Below are positions 9,145 to 17,867 of a stretch of DNA of 64,000 nt, in pieces. The DNA lies in NCBI GenBank assembly GCA_964460345.1, contig CAYWRO010000001.1, positions 1 through 64,000 on the forward strand, read 5' to 3'. The notes beneath the pieces were generated by a model, which saw only the letters and a program-made list of their open reading frames with translations, was not told the origin of the DNA and made no database searches. How positions within the stretch are numbered: position 1 is the stretch's first letter; every line of letters begins with the position of its first letter. Both the position numbers and the translations under genes were made by a program. The DNA comes from CAYWRO01 sp964460345 (GTDB taxonomy: Bacteria; Planctomycetota; Phycisphaerae; Phycisphaerales; UBA1924).

Positions 9145-10047
9145 TTACGGGCGGGAAGCCTGCGTTGTCTGGCGCACCAGGCGGGCGAGGCGCAGTTGCT
9201 CCTTGTCGAGCAGGCCCCGGACCGCCCAATACGCGGCGAAATCCGTGTACAAATCCATGCTCGCCAGATATCGGCGCCAGCCCAGCGCTGCGTCATAGTC
9301 GTGTCGCCCTTCCGCGTAACGGCGAACCTCCATCAGCGTCTCGTGGTTCGCTCCGTCAAGGTGCCCCGCCACCACCGACGCCGGCGCCTGCGAGACTGCC
9401 GAGGCCGTCGCGGGCGCCAGTCCATAGTCCGTGTAGGCCATTTCCAGCGCGACCGGATCCAGCCAGTCATCCCCCGTGCGAAGGCGTCCTTCTCGAGCAA
9501 ACAGCGCTACTGAGATTCCGATCTTCGGCGGGTCGTACGGGTCCCACGCCGTGATCGATCCGACGATCACGCCATCGGCGCCCAGCGCCTGGGCAAGGAC
9601 TCTCGCATCGGCCACCGTGGCCACCTGGGTCAGCCCCAGGCTGCGCATGGCGCCAATGGTCCGGTTCACCGGCACGGCCGAGAGGCCGCGCGTCTCGGTG
9701 ATCCTCGCCACCAGCGCATCGGAAATCGCAAAGGAATCGGCGTTCGTCGTTCCGGACTCGTTGATGAGCGGGACGACCGCCCACAGCACGTTTCCCTCGG
9801 TGGCGTCATACGGCGCCACTAGGACGTGCGGCGGTCGAAGGCTGTCCGGGTCCGTGGCGCAGCCGGTGATCACCGGCGCGGCCACGCCGGCCAGCAGGAG
9901 GAGGCCCCACCGGGCGACTCTGGCCAGGTGAAGCCGCACTGTTCCCCGGCCCCTGCCCGGCGCAGCGCTTCTTGCGCGGCGCCCGGCCTCCCGCCGCGCT
10001 GTTTCTGCGCGGCGATAGCGTGCGAGCATGGTCTGTACGGTTGTCAT
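9145..10047 (-). CDS. Putative lipoprotein, unknown function
   Basis: A predicted envelope protein of 300 residues as called. A hydrophobic stretch (WGLLLLAGVAAPVITGC) ends in a lipobox with a following Cys. After it comes a domain (VLVAPYDATEGNVLWAVVPLINESGT) that looks like the nucleotide-free fold of CsgG/TolB-N type proteins. The ATG at 10047 has GGCAGGA upstream, but it gives about 45 Arg-rich residues before the signal. A GTG at 9939, behind GGGGAAC, would give a standard lipoprotein signal peptide and may be the true start. It follows a TolB-like lipoprotein gene, which suggests a shared envelope role. Confidence 0.75.
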   Translation of the reverse strand: MTTVQTMLARYRRAETARREAGRRARSAAPGRGRGTVRLHLARVARWGLLLLAGVAAPVITGCATDPDSLRPPHVLVAPYDATEGNVLWAVVPLINESGTTNADSFAISDALVARITETRGLSAVPVNRTIGAMRSLGLTQVATVADARVLAQALGADGVIVGSITAWDPYDPPKIGISVALFAREGRLRTGDDWLDPVALEMAYTDYGLAPATASAVSQAPASVVAGHLDGANHETLMEVRRYAEGRHDYDAALGWRRYLASMDLYTDFAAYWAVRGLLDKEQLRLARLVRQTTQASRP

Positions 10048-10156
10048 GGCGTCCTGCCGGTTCATTGCGGGGCTGATCCCGCAAGTCGCGTTCCACGCGA
10101 GTTCGTAATCGGCACGCCGGCCGTCAGGCCGCCGCGCCGGGTTCTCCAAAGCTCTT

Positions 10157-11533
10157 TCAGGGCGTCGGCGCTGTGTCGGGCACCGTCGCAATGTCGGTTC
10201 GGCTCGCCGGCGGCCGGCCCGTGGCCGCCTGAATGGCCTTGTCCGTGCCGATCGACCAGATGTTGTCCGCGCCCTCGCGGTCAGAAACGAAGTACACTCG
10301 CCCTTGCGGCCCCCACACGGGCATCAGGTTCACGAATCGTCCCTTGGTCAGGTTCACCCGCGCGCCGCCGTCAACGTCCATCATCCAGACGTCCGCCGCC
10401 GCCGGCCGCGCGCCGGTTCCCCACCCCGTGCGATCGGGATCCGAAACCGTCGCGAAAGCAATCCGCTTTCCATCCGGGCTCCAGGAGGGGTTGATCACCG
10501 CTGCGATCTGGCTTGCCGCCAGCTCCGTCGGACTGGAGACGTCTCCCTCCCGGTAGTCGATGGTCCAGACGCTGAAACGCCGGTCCCCGCGCTCCAGGCT
10601 CCGCTGAAAGAGGATCTTGTCACGTCCGTTCAGGCCTGTTCCGGCGACAGGGCACCATTCCGGGAACAGCCCATAGCCGATGAACTCACTCACCACCGGC
10701 TGATCGACATCCATCACCCACATCTCCCACCGACCGCTGCGCTCGCCCAGGCGGGAGAAGACCAGCTTGGTGCCGTCCGGTGACCACGATGGGTGCAGTT
10801 CGTGCGCGGATGTCATCGTCAGCTGCACCGCCTGCCCGCCCTCGGAGGACATCATGAACACGTCCCACGAGCCCGCCCGATTGGAGCAGAAGGCGATGCG
10901 CGACCCGTCAGGGCTGATCGCCGGCATCACATCGTGTGCGGGATCCGCCGTGAGCTGTGTCACCGAGCGGCCATCAAGCCGCTTCATATAGATGTCGGCC
11001 GTGCGGCGGTGCTGGGTGCTGGCATACACCATCACCTGCCCATTGCGCGCGATGCACGGATCGAAGTCCGCGCCTTCCACGCTGAAGCTCACCTGCTGCA
11101 GGCTTTCGAGTCCGTCCAGAACGCTCGTCACTGCCGGCGGCTGGACTCCTGGGCCTGAGGTTGAGGCAGTCTCCCCGTACAGCAAGACCGCGGAGTCGAT
11201 GAAGAGCCGCCCGTCCGCCGATTCCGGTCGTTGGGCCGGGCGCCGCGCGAGGGGCCGGTTCGGTTCCGCTGCATCCGTAAAGATGGGCGGGCTCGGCTCG
11301 GCCAACTGCTCCGCCTCCGCGGTGACGGCCAGCAGGAATGGGTCAAGGTCGTCGATGACCGGCTTGCTTGTTGCCTTTGCCGCTGGTCCGGTTGCCGTAG
11401 CGGGCTGGATAACGACGCGTCGCACCGGCGTCCGTGCACTCGCCTCCTGCGCCGACGAGCAGCCGCCCGCGCACAACAGCAGGACGGTGGCCGCCGCAAG
11501 ACAGAATCTGATGCTCGCTTGTCTCTCGTGCAT
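10157..11533 (-). CDS. TolB-like beta-propeller lipoprotein
   Basis: A 458-residue envelope protein with a lipoprotein signal (ATVLLLCAGGC) and, from about residue 150, a six-bladed beta-propeller. The blades are visible as repeats of the PD40/TolB type: AISPDGSRIAFCSN, SWSPDGTKLVFSRL, SWSPDGKRIAFATV and VWGPQGRVYFVSDREGADNIW. Propellers of this type usually serve as protein-binding platforms in the periplasm. It lacks the N-terminal TolB domain and neighbouring tolQRA/pal genes, so I do not call it tolB. The ATG at 11533 has GGAG 7 bases upstream. It is first in the run that leads to xerC. Confidence 0.85.
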   Translation of the reverse strand: MHERQASIRFCLAAATVLLLCAGGCSSAQEASARTPVRRVVIQPATATGPAAKATSKPVIDDLDPFLLAVTAEAEQLAEPSPPIFTDAAEPNRPLARRPAQRPESADGRLFIDSAVLLYGETASTSGPGVQPPAVTSVLDGLESLQQVSFSVEGADFDPCIARNGQVMVYASTQHRRTADIYMKRLDGRSVTQLTADPAHDVMPAISPDGSRIAFCSNRAGSWDVFMMSSEGGQAVQLTMTSAHELHPSWSPDGTKLVFSRLGERSGRWEMWVMDVDQPVVSEFIGYGLFPEWCPVAGTGLNGRDKILFQRSLERGDRRFSVWTIDYREGDVSSPTELAASQIAAVINPSWSPDGKRIAFATVSDPDRTGWGTGARPAAADVWMMDVDGGARVNLTKGRFVNLMPVWGPQGRVYFVSDREGADNIWSIGTDKAIQAATGRPPASRTDIATVPDTAPTP

Positions 11534-11840
11534 GTCCAAGCTCCACGGGGTCGTGGGACCATCCCGCGCGGTATGCGCCGCGCGTACGTCACCCCTCCAA
11601 ATTGGGGGGCACAAATCACGATGGTCGTTGGGCTCCACCCGCGCGACCTGACGGTGCGAGCATCCGCGCCGTGCTGGCCTCCGCCAGCCGCGGCGGGGAC
11701 CTGACTCGGTCCCCGGAAGATGCTCTTATCGGACGCCCTCGGGCCCCACCTTGAGCCCACGTCCGAAACGCACCTTCCCGATAATCGGCTCGTTGGAAGG
11801 GGCAGATAAGTCAGCCAGCCTGGGAAATGGCTCCTGAGGC
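11534..11840. other. Intergenic stretch without a recognised gene
   Basis: About 300 bases between the TolB-like gene and the terminator of the small gene to its right. It should hold the promoter of the TolB-like gene on the minus strand, but I see no convincing -35/-10 pair. A short imperfect palindrome (CCCCTCCAAATTGGGGGG near 11590-11608) is the only structure seen. Confidence 0.5.
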
Positions 11841-11880
11841 AAAAAGGGCGCGACCCCGACTGACCGGCAGCCGGGGTCGC
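11841..11880 (-). terminator. Intrinsic terminator of the small gene at 11929
   Basis: A 9-base stem (GCGACCCCG at 11850-11858 with 11872-11880) and a 13-base loop. On the minus strand it is followed by TTTTT at 11845-11841. It separates this gene from the TolB-like operon. Confidence 0.8.
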
Positions 11881-11928
11881 ACACGCGCAAAATCCTGAAA
11901 GTGGGGGAGTGACCGCCGATTGCGGGGC

Positions 11929-12204
11929 CTACTCGCCGCCGGTCACGATCCCGGGCCGACCGGGCGCCCGCACGCGGACCGCCCGCCGGCCCCGCGGCCG
12001 CTGGGCCGAGAGCAGATGCTCCAGGTACTCCGACAACTCCGGCTCCGCAAACCGATTCAGGAACTCGGTTGTGGCCGAGCGGTTAATTCGGATGATGCGA
12101 TCGACGAGTTCATCGCGAGAGGAGCCGCGGGCTCCGTTCTCCGACGGCCGGGTTGCTGTCACGACGATCTCCGGTTCGACACCGGGACGGGTGGATTCGT
12201 GCAT
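11929..12204 (-). CDS. Small hypothetical protein
   Basis: A 91-residue protein with a conserved-looking helical core (RDELVDRIIRINRSATTEFL, then LSEYLEHLL) and a basic C-terminal tail (RPRGRRAVRVRAPGRPG). I chose the ATG at 12204 because GATGGAG lies 6 bases upstream; upstream in-frame ATGs lack a site. It has its own terminator and is divergent from the aminotransferase gene. The basic tail could bind nucleic acid, but no family is recognised. Confidence 0.7.
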   Translation of the reverse strand: MHESTRPGVEPEIVVTATRPSENGARGSSRDELVDRIIRINRSATTEFLNRFAEPELSEYLEHLLSAQRPRGRRAVRVRAPGRPGIVTGGE

Positions 12205-12448
12205 GGTTTGCTCCATCTGCAATTGTGCCGACGACATCCATGTACGCCGGGTCGCCTCGTGAAATGGGGATCGGTTCCACTCAGCAGGGCCGTTCATCGG
12301 GAGGTCTCACGTGCGTCCTGCACGTTGTAACTGAAGTGGGACTTAGGGGTTCACGAGCAGTGCCCCTCACCGGCGCTCCAGTCATTGTGTTTGCAGAGAG
12401 GTGACCCCCAAGCAATGGTGGCGCTGGCGTCCGTGGGACTTGCCGCGG

Positions 12449-12476
12449 TTGGAAACACAAAAGTTTCGGCTACGCT
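12449..12476 (+). promoter_or_regulatory. Possible promoter for a leaderless aminotransferase mRNA
   Basis: TTGGAA at 12449-12454 and TACGCT at 12471-12476, 16 bases apart. Start would fall at about the ATG at 12482, which has no ribosome site in front. Both boxes match consensus at only four of six positions, so this is weak. Confidence 0.3.
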
Positions 12477-12481
12477 TCACC

Positions 12482-13729
12482 ATGCAACTCTCCAAGCGCG
12501 TCCAGACGCTCAAGCCCTCCGCCACCGTCGCCGTCGCCAATCGTGCCAAGGAACTCAAGCGCCAGGGGATCGACATCCTCTCCTTCGCAGCGGGTGAGCC
12601 GGACTTCGACACGCCGCAGTCGATCAAGGATGCGGCCATCGCCGCACTCAACGCCGGCCAGACCAAGTACATGCCCACCCTTGGTGACGCCGAGACGCGG
12701 ACGGTGATCGCGGCAAAGCTCACCAGTGAGAACAACCTGCCTGGAGTCACGGCCGATCACATCGCCATCAACGCGGGCGGCAAGCACGGGCTGTACGTGG
12801 CCATGCAATGCCTCTTCGACCCGCCCGAACCGGGTCAGCCGGCGCAGGAAGCCATTCTGCCCGTGCCGGCGTGGGTGTCCTACGCGCCCATTGTGGAGAT
12901 GGCAGGTGGCCGCGTGGTTGAGCTTCCGACCACCGTAGAAACAGAGTTCAAGATTAACGCGGGCCAGCTTCGCAGCGCCATCACGCCGAACTCGCGCGTG
13001 TTGATCCTCAACTCGCCATCAAACCCTTGCGGCACCATGTACTCTGAGCGCGAGCTGCGCGAGATCGCTGCCGTCGTGCATGAGACCCGCGAAATCGCGC
13101 CGAATCTGGTCATCTTCACCGACGAGATCTATGAGAAGATCGTGTACGGTGACACCGCACACTTCTCGATCGGCTGCATTCCCGAAGTGGCGGAGCGCAC
13201 CATCACGCTCAACGGGCTCTCCAAGGCGTACTCCATGACCGGCTGGCGCATCGGCTACACCGCTGCCAGCGGCGCCGGCGGTCAGAAGTTCATCAAGGCC
13301 ATGGGGACGCTCCAGGGCCAGATGACGACGAACATCACAAGCTTCTGCTACCCGGCCATTCGCGTCGCACTTACGCAGTGCGCCGGCGAAGTTGAGCGGT
13401 TCCGCCAGGCCTTTGCCCGCCGGGCCGACCTGATCCACGGCCTCGTCTCGGCCATGCCGGGCGTGGTCTGTCCCCGGCCCACCGGCGCGTTCTATGTCTT
13501 CCCGGACATCAGCGCGCACTTCGGCAAGACCACGCCTCGCGGCAGACCGATCAGTTCCGCCCTCGATTTCGCCGAGGCGGTGCTCGACGAGGCAGAAGTC
13601 GCGCTCGTTCCCGGCGAAGACTTCGGCGGCGTGGGTCACAACCACATCCGCATCTCCTTTGCCTGCTCCGAGGAGCAGATCGAACAGGGCATGCAGCGCG
13701 TGGGTGACTTCATTGCGGCTCTGAAGTAG
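12482..13729 (+). CDS. Class I PLP aminotransferase, aspartate type
   Basis: A cytosolic PLP enzyme of the aspartate aminotransferase I-gamma group, which moves the amino group between aspartate (or a related amino acid) and 2-oxoglutarate. The 415 residues show the family start (LKPSATVAVANRAKEL), the substrate-loop AAGEPDFDTP, LNSPSNPCGTMYS, TDEIYEKIVYG and the PLP lysine near residue 248 in NGLSKAYSMTGWRIGY. The C-terminal arginine region is FGGVGHNHIRISFA. An in-frame ATG 81 bases upstream would add residues unlike the family, so 12482 is preferred. Substrate specificity cannot be read from sequence. Confidence 0.92.
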   Translation: MQLSKRVQTLKPSATVAVANRAKELKRQGIDILSFAAGEPDFDTPQSIKDAAIAALNAGQTKYMPTLGDAETRTVIAAKLTSENNLPGVTADHIAINAGGKHGLYVAMQCLFDPPEPGQPAQEAILPVPAWVSYAPIVEMAGGRVVELPTTVETEFKINAGQLRSAITPNSRVLILNSPSNPCGTMYSERELREIAAVVHETREIAPNLVIFTDEIYEKIVYGDTAHFSIGCIPEVAERTITLNGLSKAYSMTGWRIGYTAASGAGGQKFIKAMGTLQGQMTTNITSFCYPAIRVALTQCAGEVERFRQAFARRADLIHGLVSAMPGVVCPRPTGAFYVFPDISAHFGKTTPRGRPISSALDFAEAVLDEAEVALVPGEDFGGVGHNHIRISFACSEEQIEQGMQRVGDFIAALK

Positions 13730-13793
13730 GGTCTTGGTCCGGCCGTAACAGACAGAATGGCACTCCGGCACGGTTCACCGCGCCTGTACCTTC

Positions 13794-14324
13794 ATGCGCC
13801 AGACTGACCGCCGCGGGGTTGAGCATCGATTGTTGCAATTGGGAGTCGGCCTGTTTCTGGGCGGCCTGCTTACGGGGCTGGGCATGCCGCTGTATGCCAG
13901 CCCGCGGCTCGGGCTCTCCAGCCACCTCGAGGGCGTCCTGAACGGCATTATCCTGGTCGGACTCGGGCTGCTCTGGCCGAAGCTGCGACTCGGCGCGTGC
14001 TCGCGCGTGCTCCTGTTCAGCCTGGCGGTCTTTGGCGCGTATGCCAACTGGCTGACGACGCTGCTCGCTGCATTCTGGGGCGCGGGGGGCACGATGATGC
14101 CCCTTGCGGGGGCCGAGCAGAAGGGGACAAGTGTACAGGAGGCCATCGTGATGTTCGGCCTCCTGTCGCTCACGGTAAGCATGCTCGTAGTGAGCGTGAT
14201 GGTGCTCTGGGGTTTGCGGGTCAGCGGGATGTCCTCCGTGAGCCCGCGCTCGGCCATCGCCGATTCGGTCGCGGATCAGGAAGAGACCTGCATCGCGGCT
14301 TTCAGCGGCGGCACTCGCAACTGA
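13794..14324 (+). CDS. Hydroxylaminobenzene-mutase-like membrane protein
   Basis: A 176-residue protein with four membrane segments (about 16-36, 46-61, 71-98 and 118-140). The pattern RLGLSSHLEGVLNG, LLWPKLRLG and YANWLTTLLAAFWGAG with MMPLAG matches what I know of the hydroxylaminobenzene mutase (HabA/HabB) family, whose members rearrange hydroxylaminobenzene to 2-aminophenol. Many chromosomal homologues have no known substrate, so the exact reaction is uncertain. Its 3' end overlaps that of the convergent nth gene by 23 bases. Confidence 0.72.
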   Translation: MRQTDRRGVEHRLLQLGVGLFLGGLLTGLGMPLYASPRLGLSSHLEGVLNGIILVGLGLLWPKLRLGACSRVLLFSLAVFGAYANWLTTLLAAFWGAGGTMMPLAGAEQKGTSVQEAIVMFGLLSLTVSMLVVSVMVLWGLRVSGMSSVSPRSAIADSVADQEETCIAAFSGGTRN

Positions 14325-15096
14325 TCCCGAACTTGCGGCAGATCGGATGATCGGCACAATCCCGGCGTCGCGCGGTGCAGACCCGCCGCCCGTGCCAGAT
14401 CAACTGGTGCGACAGTTCGCACCACCGCTCGCGCGGAAAGAGCGCCATCAACCGCTTCTCGATCATGGCGACCGATTCTCCAGGCTCCACCAGCCCGAAT
14501 CGGGTCGCCAGACGCTGGATGTGTGTGTCGACCACGAAGCCGACGTTGGTCGCGAACGCGTTCCCCAGAACCACGTTGGCCGTCTTTCGTGCCACGCCGC
14601 GCAGCGTCAGCAACTCCGCCATCGTCCGCGGCACCTGCCCGCCGAACTGTTCCACAATCGCTGTCATCGCCGCATGCACCGCCTTGGCCTTGTTGCGGTA
14701 GAGGCCGATCGTCTTGATGTACTGTTCGATCTCTTCCGGCGTTGAGGCGGCGTAATCCGCCGGCGTTGGAAACCGCTTAAACAGGGCGGGTGTCGCCTTG
14801 TTGACGCCCGCATCCGTGCTTTGAGCGGAGAGAATTGTCGCGACCAGAAGCTCGTGCGGGTTTCGGAAATCAAGCTCGCAGTGAGCCTCCGGATAGTGCT
14901 CCTTCAACGCATCGGCCAGGCGCAGGGCCCGGCGCCTCTCCGCAGCGCTGACCTGCGGGAGCGCGAATGGCAAGTCTGCCGTCTCCTTCGCCTGGGTGCG
15001 GCCAGACGCCTTTCGGCCATCGCGGGTTCCTCCGGCCGGAAGCGTTGTCGCCTTGCGTTTCGCTGGAGGTCTTCCCTCTGTCCTACGTGCCGCCAT
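14302..15096 (-). CDS. nth: Endonuclease III, DNA glycosylase/AP lyase
   Basis: Removes oxidised pyrimidines and cleaves at the resulting abasic site. The 264-residue protein has a basic N-terminal extension of about 40 residues, then the glycosylase core with LLVATILSAQSTD. The helix-hairpin-helix TLRGVARKTANVV carries the catalytic Lys171, and VDTHIQR carries Asp190. At the C-terminus the iron-sulfur cysteines are Cys240, 247, 253, 260 and 262: the spacing is C-x6-C-x5-C-x6-C rather than the usual C-x6-C-x2-C-x5-C. The start adjoins the stop of the membrane protein gene at 15097. Confidence 0.93.
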   Translation of the reverse strand: MAARRTEGRPPAKRKATTLPAGGTRDGRKASGRTQAKETADLPFALPQVSAAERRRALRLADALKEHYPEAHCELDFRNPHELLVATILSAQSTDAGVNKATPALFKRFPTPADYAASTPEEIEQYIKTIGLYRNKAKAVHAAMTAIVEQFGGQVPRTMAELLTLRGVARKTANVVLGNAFATNVGFVVDTHIQRLATRFGLVEPGESVAMIEKRLMALFPRERWCELSHQLIWHGRRVCTARRRDCADHPICRKFGISCECRR

Positions 15097-15738
15097 CTAC
15101 CGTCCTCTCGCAAGCTGCGGCTCTTCAAGACGATCGCTCAGCGCATCGCCACGCACGTGCCTACCCCCCGCGCCTCCCTGGTTCGAGGCCGCAACCGCGT
15201 TCCAGATCCCCGCAAAGGTCGCCACCAGCATCGCCACAAGCGTGATCTGCATCAGCGTCGATGAACTCCCGTGCCCGGCATCGAACACGCCCTGATGGGC
15301 CGCCGCGGCGTCGTTGTCACCGGCGGCCGCCGCCTGCCAGTACGCCTTCAAAGCGACGTTCATCGGCGGCGTCACGATAAAGAACCGCCAGCAGAATGTC
15401 ACGAAAGCCACGAGCAGCGCCAGCGAGCGCACCGCGAACGAGAGCCGCCGGGTTGACTCGTGCCGCGAAAAGGCGATGGCCGTCAGCGTTCCGAACGTCA
15501 GCAGCAATGCGACGAACTGCACGAGGTCGACGGAGAAGAACATCGGGTCACCGATGTGACCGCCGACGATCCGCCAGTGTTCGCCGTCATAGGCCGCGAA
15601 GCCCGGAAGCTCAGGGTCCAGCTTCTTCACAGCGGGGAACAGGATCGCCGCGGTCACGCCCGTCATCAGGAGCGCGCCGGTGCAGATACCAGCCGCGGTC
15701 AGGTGAATCGCTTCCAGAAAGGCTCGCCACCGGTTCAT
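15097..15738 (-). CDS. Four-helix integral membrane protein
   Basis: A 213-residue protein with four predicted membrane helices (about 10-36, 66-88, 99-122 and 161-183). It resembles small DUF4149-type membrane proteins in layout (GALLMTGVTAAILFPAVKKL after helix 1; a Trp-Arg-Phe-Phe near the end of helix 3). Function unknown. It lies immediately upstream of nth with no gap, so co-transcription is likely, but this need not mean shared function. Confidence 0.75.
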   Translation of the reverse strand: MNRWRAFLEAIHLTAAGICTGALLMTGVTAAILFPAVKKLDPELPGFAAYDGEHWRIVGGHIGDPMFFSVDLVQFVALLLTFGTLTAIAFSRHESTRRLSFAVRSLALLVAFVTFCWRFFIVTPPMNVALKAYWQAAAAGDNDAAAAHQGVFDAGHGSSSTLMQITLVAMLVATFAGIWNAVAASNQGGAGGRHVRGDALSDRLEEPQLARGR

Positions 15739-15812
15739 GGGCAGAATCCTAGGGCCGGAGGCGTTCGGCGCGTCCGGGAGAACTCCGCCGCAGCGCGCCT
15801 AAAACCGTTGCG

Positions 15813-16610
15813 ATGCGATGTGCAGGACTGAATCTTGCGATGGCCAGCTTGCGTGCAGCGGCGGTCACGGAAGGAGTGGGGGGGGAAGGCGGCCATGCCC
15901 CGCCCGCCGCGGCGCGCGCCCGACTTGAATGGGCCGCCGGCCTGGGCTTTGAGGCCGTGCGGTTGGATGGCACGGAGCCTGGCCTTCGCGCTCGCGATCT
16001 GGATCGCTCCGCACGACGAGACCTGGCTTCGCTCCTCCGCCGGCTTGAGGTCGCCTTCGGTGGGCTTGATCTCTGGATTCCGCCCGCTCATTTCGCCGAC
16101 GCCGCTCACGTAGCCCGGGCGCTCGCCGCCACGCTTGGCGCGATCGAACTGTGCGCCGACTTGGCACGTCTCGCCGATGGCATGCGGGACGCGACGGTAT
16201 CCATCCGCTGGCCGGTTGGCGGTGACAGCGCCGTGCTCGATGAGCTTCGCGCTCGCGCGGAGACTGTCGGCGTTGCCATTGCCATGCGCCTCAGTCCGGG
16301 CTCACCGCTGCCTGATGGCTTCGGCCTTGACCTGGATCCCGCGGGGCTCCTCGCCACCGGTGCAGATCCCGCCAGTGCGGCCGCGGCTGCGCCGCGCGTG
16401 GAATGCGCTCGGCTCTCCGATTCACGCGATGCGACACGCACGGAGCCCGGCGCAGGGGAGCTCGACCTGACCGCCTACGCCGCGGCACTCATCGCGACTG
16501 GTTATCCACGCCGCGTCGTGCTCGACCTCAGCGGCGTTCCGCTTCAACGGGAGACGCTGCCGCGCATTGTCCGGGCCTGGTCGCAGGCGACCGCCCTGCC
16601 CGGGTTGTAG
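15813..16610 (+). CDS. TIM-barrel protein, sugar-isomerase/epimerase-like
   Basis: A 265-residue soluble protein whose strand-helix pattern (GLGFEAVRLDG, LDLWIPPAHF, GAIELCADLARLADG, then VVLDLSGVPL near the end) suggests an AP-endonuclease-2/xylose-isomerase-like TIM barrel. The metal-binding Glu/His set of true isomerases is not clearly present, so catalytic function is uncertain. It is divergent from the membrane protein gene at 15738. Its 3' end overlaps the convergent DUF1643 gene by 67 bases. Confidence 0.65.
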   Translation: MRCAGLNLAMASLRAAAVTEGVGGEGGHAPPAAARARLEWAAGLGFEAVRLDGTEPGLRARDLDRSARRDLASLLRRLEVAFGGLDLWIPPAHFADAAHVARALAATLGAIELCADLARLADGMRDATVSIRWPVGGDSAVLDELRARAETVGVAIAMRLSPGSPLPDGFGLDLDPAGLLATGADPASAAAAAPRVECARLSDSRDATRTEPGAGELDLTAYAAALIATGYPRRVVLDLSGVPLQRETLPRIVRAWSQATALPGL

Positions 16611-17128
16611 CCGCGCAGCCGCGTGCTCGTCGGCAGGTAAAGCGGGTGCCGCGGCCGCCCCGCTTTGGTGAGGCCCAGGCACGCCAGCCGCCTCCCCGCA
16701 AGCGGACCAGCGCAAACCTCCAAGGCCCGGTCGTCCAGCCCCGCCGGTCCGGCATTCCCCCAGGCAACGATGACGCGATCGGCCGCCGCGGCTGCGCGGG
16801 CGAGGTAGGCGTCGGTCGCAGGGCCGACGGGCTCGGGGTGTTCGCGCAGTCGACGCGGATCGGTCGACCGGAGCGCGTAGAGGTTCACGGTCAACATCGC
16901 CGCGGCGTAGCGCCGCCGCGCCTGCCGGATGCAGGATCGGACCGTCGGGTCTTCCCGCTGTTCATCGGCCGTGCTCGGGTTGAGCATGACGAAGAGCACG
17001 ATGGGCCCTTCGCTGCGCCAGCGCCGCCACAGCAGGTAGCGGTACGTCTCGTCGGCATTGAAGATCGCGCCCGCCTGCTCACAGCCGCGGATCAGAGATT
17101 TGTCAATCCGCCAACGCCGCCAGCTCAT
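16544..17128 (-). CDS. DUF1643 domain protein
   Basis: A 194-residue protein of the DUF1643 family. Its family core is seen in YRYLLWRRW, then VLFVMLNPSTAD with DPTVRSC, VNLYALRSTDP and later VIVAWGNAG. These proteins are of unknown biochemical function. The ATG at 17128 overlaps the 3' end of yebC by 26 bases; no later ATG precedes the conserved core, so the start is uncertain but close. It is the last gene of the long nusA-infB run. Confidence 0.82.
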   Translation of the reverse strand: MSWRRWRIDKSLIRGCEQAGAIFNADETYRYLLWRRWRSEGPIVLFVMLNPSTADEQREDPTVRSCIRQARRRYAAAMLTVNLYALRSTDPRRLREHPEPVGPATDAYLARAAAAADRVIVAWGNAGPAGLDDRALEVCAGPLAGRRLACLGLTKAGRPRHPLYLPTSTRLRGYNPGRAVACDQARTMRGSVSR

Positions 17129-17861
17129 CGTCGGGAATCTCGAAGTTGGCGTAGACCTTCTGCACATCGTCGTTGTCTTCAAGCGCATCGATCAGCCGAA
17201 GGTTCTTCGCCGCGTCATCACCGGCGACGCTTACCGTGACACTCGGCAGCATGGTCAGCGACGCTTCCTCAATCTTGAGCCCGGCCGCTTCCACCGCCTC
17301 CTTCACGGCCTGAAACTGCGTCGGCTCCGTGTAGATCATCCAGGGCAGGTCAGCGCCCTCGGGCTCGCGGATGTCCTCCGCTCCGGCCTCGATCGCCACT
17401 TCCATGACGCGATCGGCGTCCAATCCCGCGCCCGAGATCGCGATCTGCCCTCGGCTTTCGAACTGGAAGGCGACGCTGCCCGATTGCCCCAGGTTTCCAC
17501 CGTGCTTGGAAAAGATCGACCGAAGGTCGGCGGCCGTCCGCGTGCGGTTGTTCGTCAGGGCATCGACGATGATCGCCACTCCCGCGGGGCCGTACGCCTC
17601 GTAACGGACTTCTTCGTAGTTCTCGGCGCCGAGTTCACCGGCGCCTTTCTTCACAGCACGCTCGATCGTGTCGCGCGGCATGTTCGCATACCGCGCCTCG
17701 TCGATCGCGTATCGCAGCGCCAGGTTCGTCGTCGGATCGGAACCGCCGTTCTTCGCCGCCACCATGATTGCCTTGGAGCACTTCGACCACAGCTTGCCGC
17801 GCTTCGCATCAACGGCGGCCTTGCGATGCTTGATGTTGGCCCATTTGCTATGACCTGCCAC
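17103..17861 (-). CDS. yebC: YebC/PmpR family translation or transcription regulator
   Basis: The 252-residue protein carries the full family pattern: MAGHSKWANIKHRKAAVDAKRG at the start, GGSDPTTNLALR, MPRDTIERAVKKG and the acidic C-terminal region ending DDVQKVYANFEIPDDEL. YebC-type proteins bind DNA in some bacteria; the mitochondrial homologue TACO1 and some bacterial members are reported to help ribosomes through proline stretches. Its position at the end of a translation-factor operon fits a translation role. It starts 6 bases after the TPR gene. Confidence 0.95.
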   Translation of the reverse strand: MAGHSKWANIKHRKAAVDAKRGKLWSKCSKAIMVAAKNGGSDPTTNLALRYAIDEARYANMPRDTIERAVKKGAGELGAENYEEVRYEAYGPAGVAIIVDALTNNRTRTAADLRSIFSKHGGNLGQSGSVAFQFESRGQIAISGAGLDADRVMEVAIEAGAEDIREPEGADLPWMIYTEPTQFQAVKEAVEAAGLKIEEASLTMLPSVTVSVAGDDAAKNLRLIDALEDNDDVQKVYANFEIPDDELAALAD

Positions 17862-17867
17862 TGCTGT

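Noticed and set aside
12191..12204. An identical leader (GGAGCAAACC before ATG) at the small gene at 12204 and the PEP-CTERM-like gene at 58862.
   Set aside because: Eleven to thirteen shared bases around a ribosome site can arise by chance, and nothing else links the two genes.
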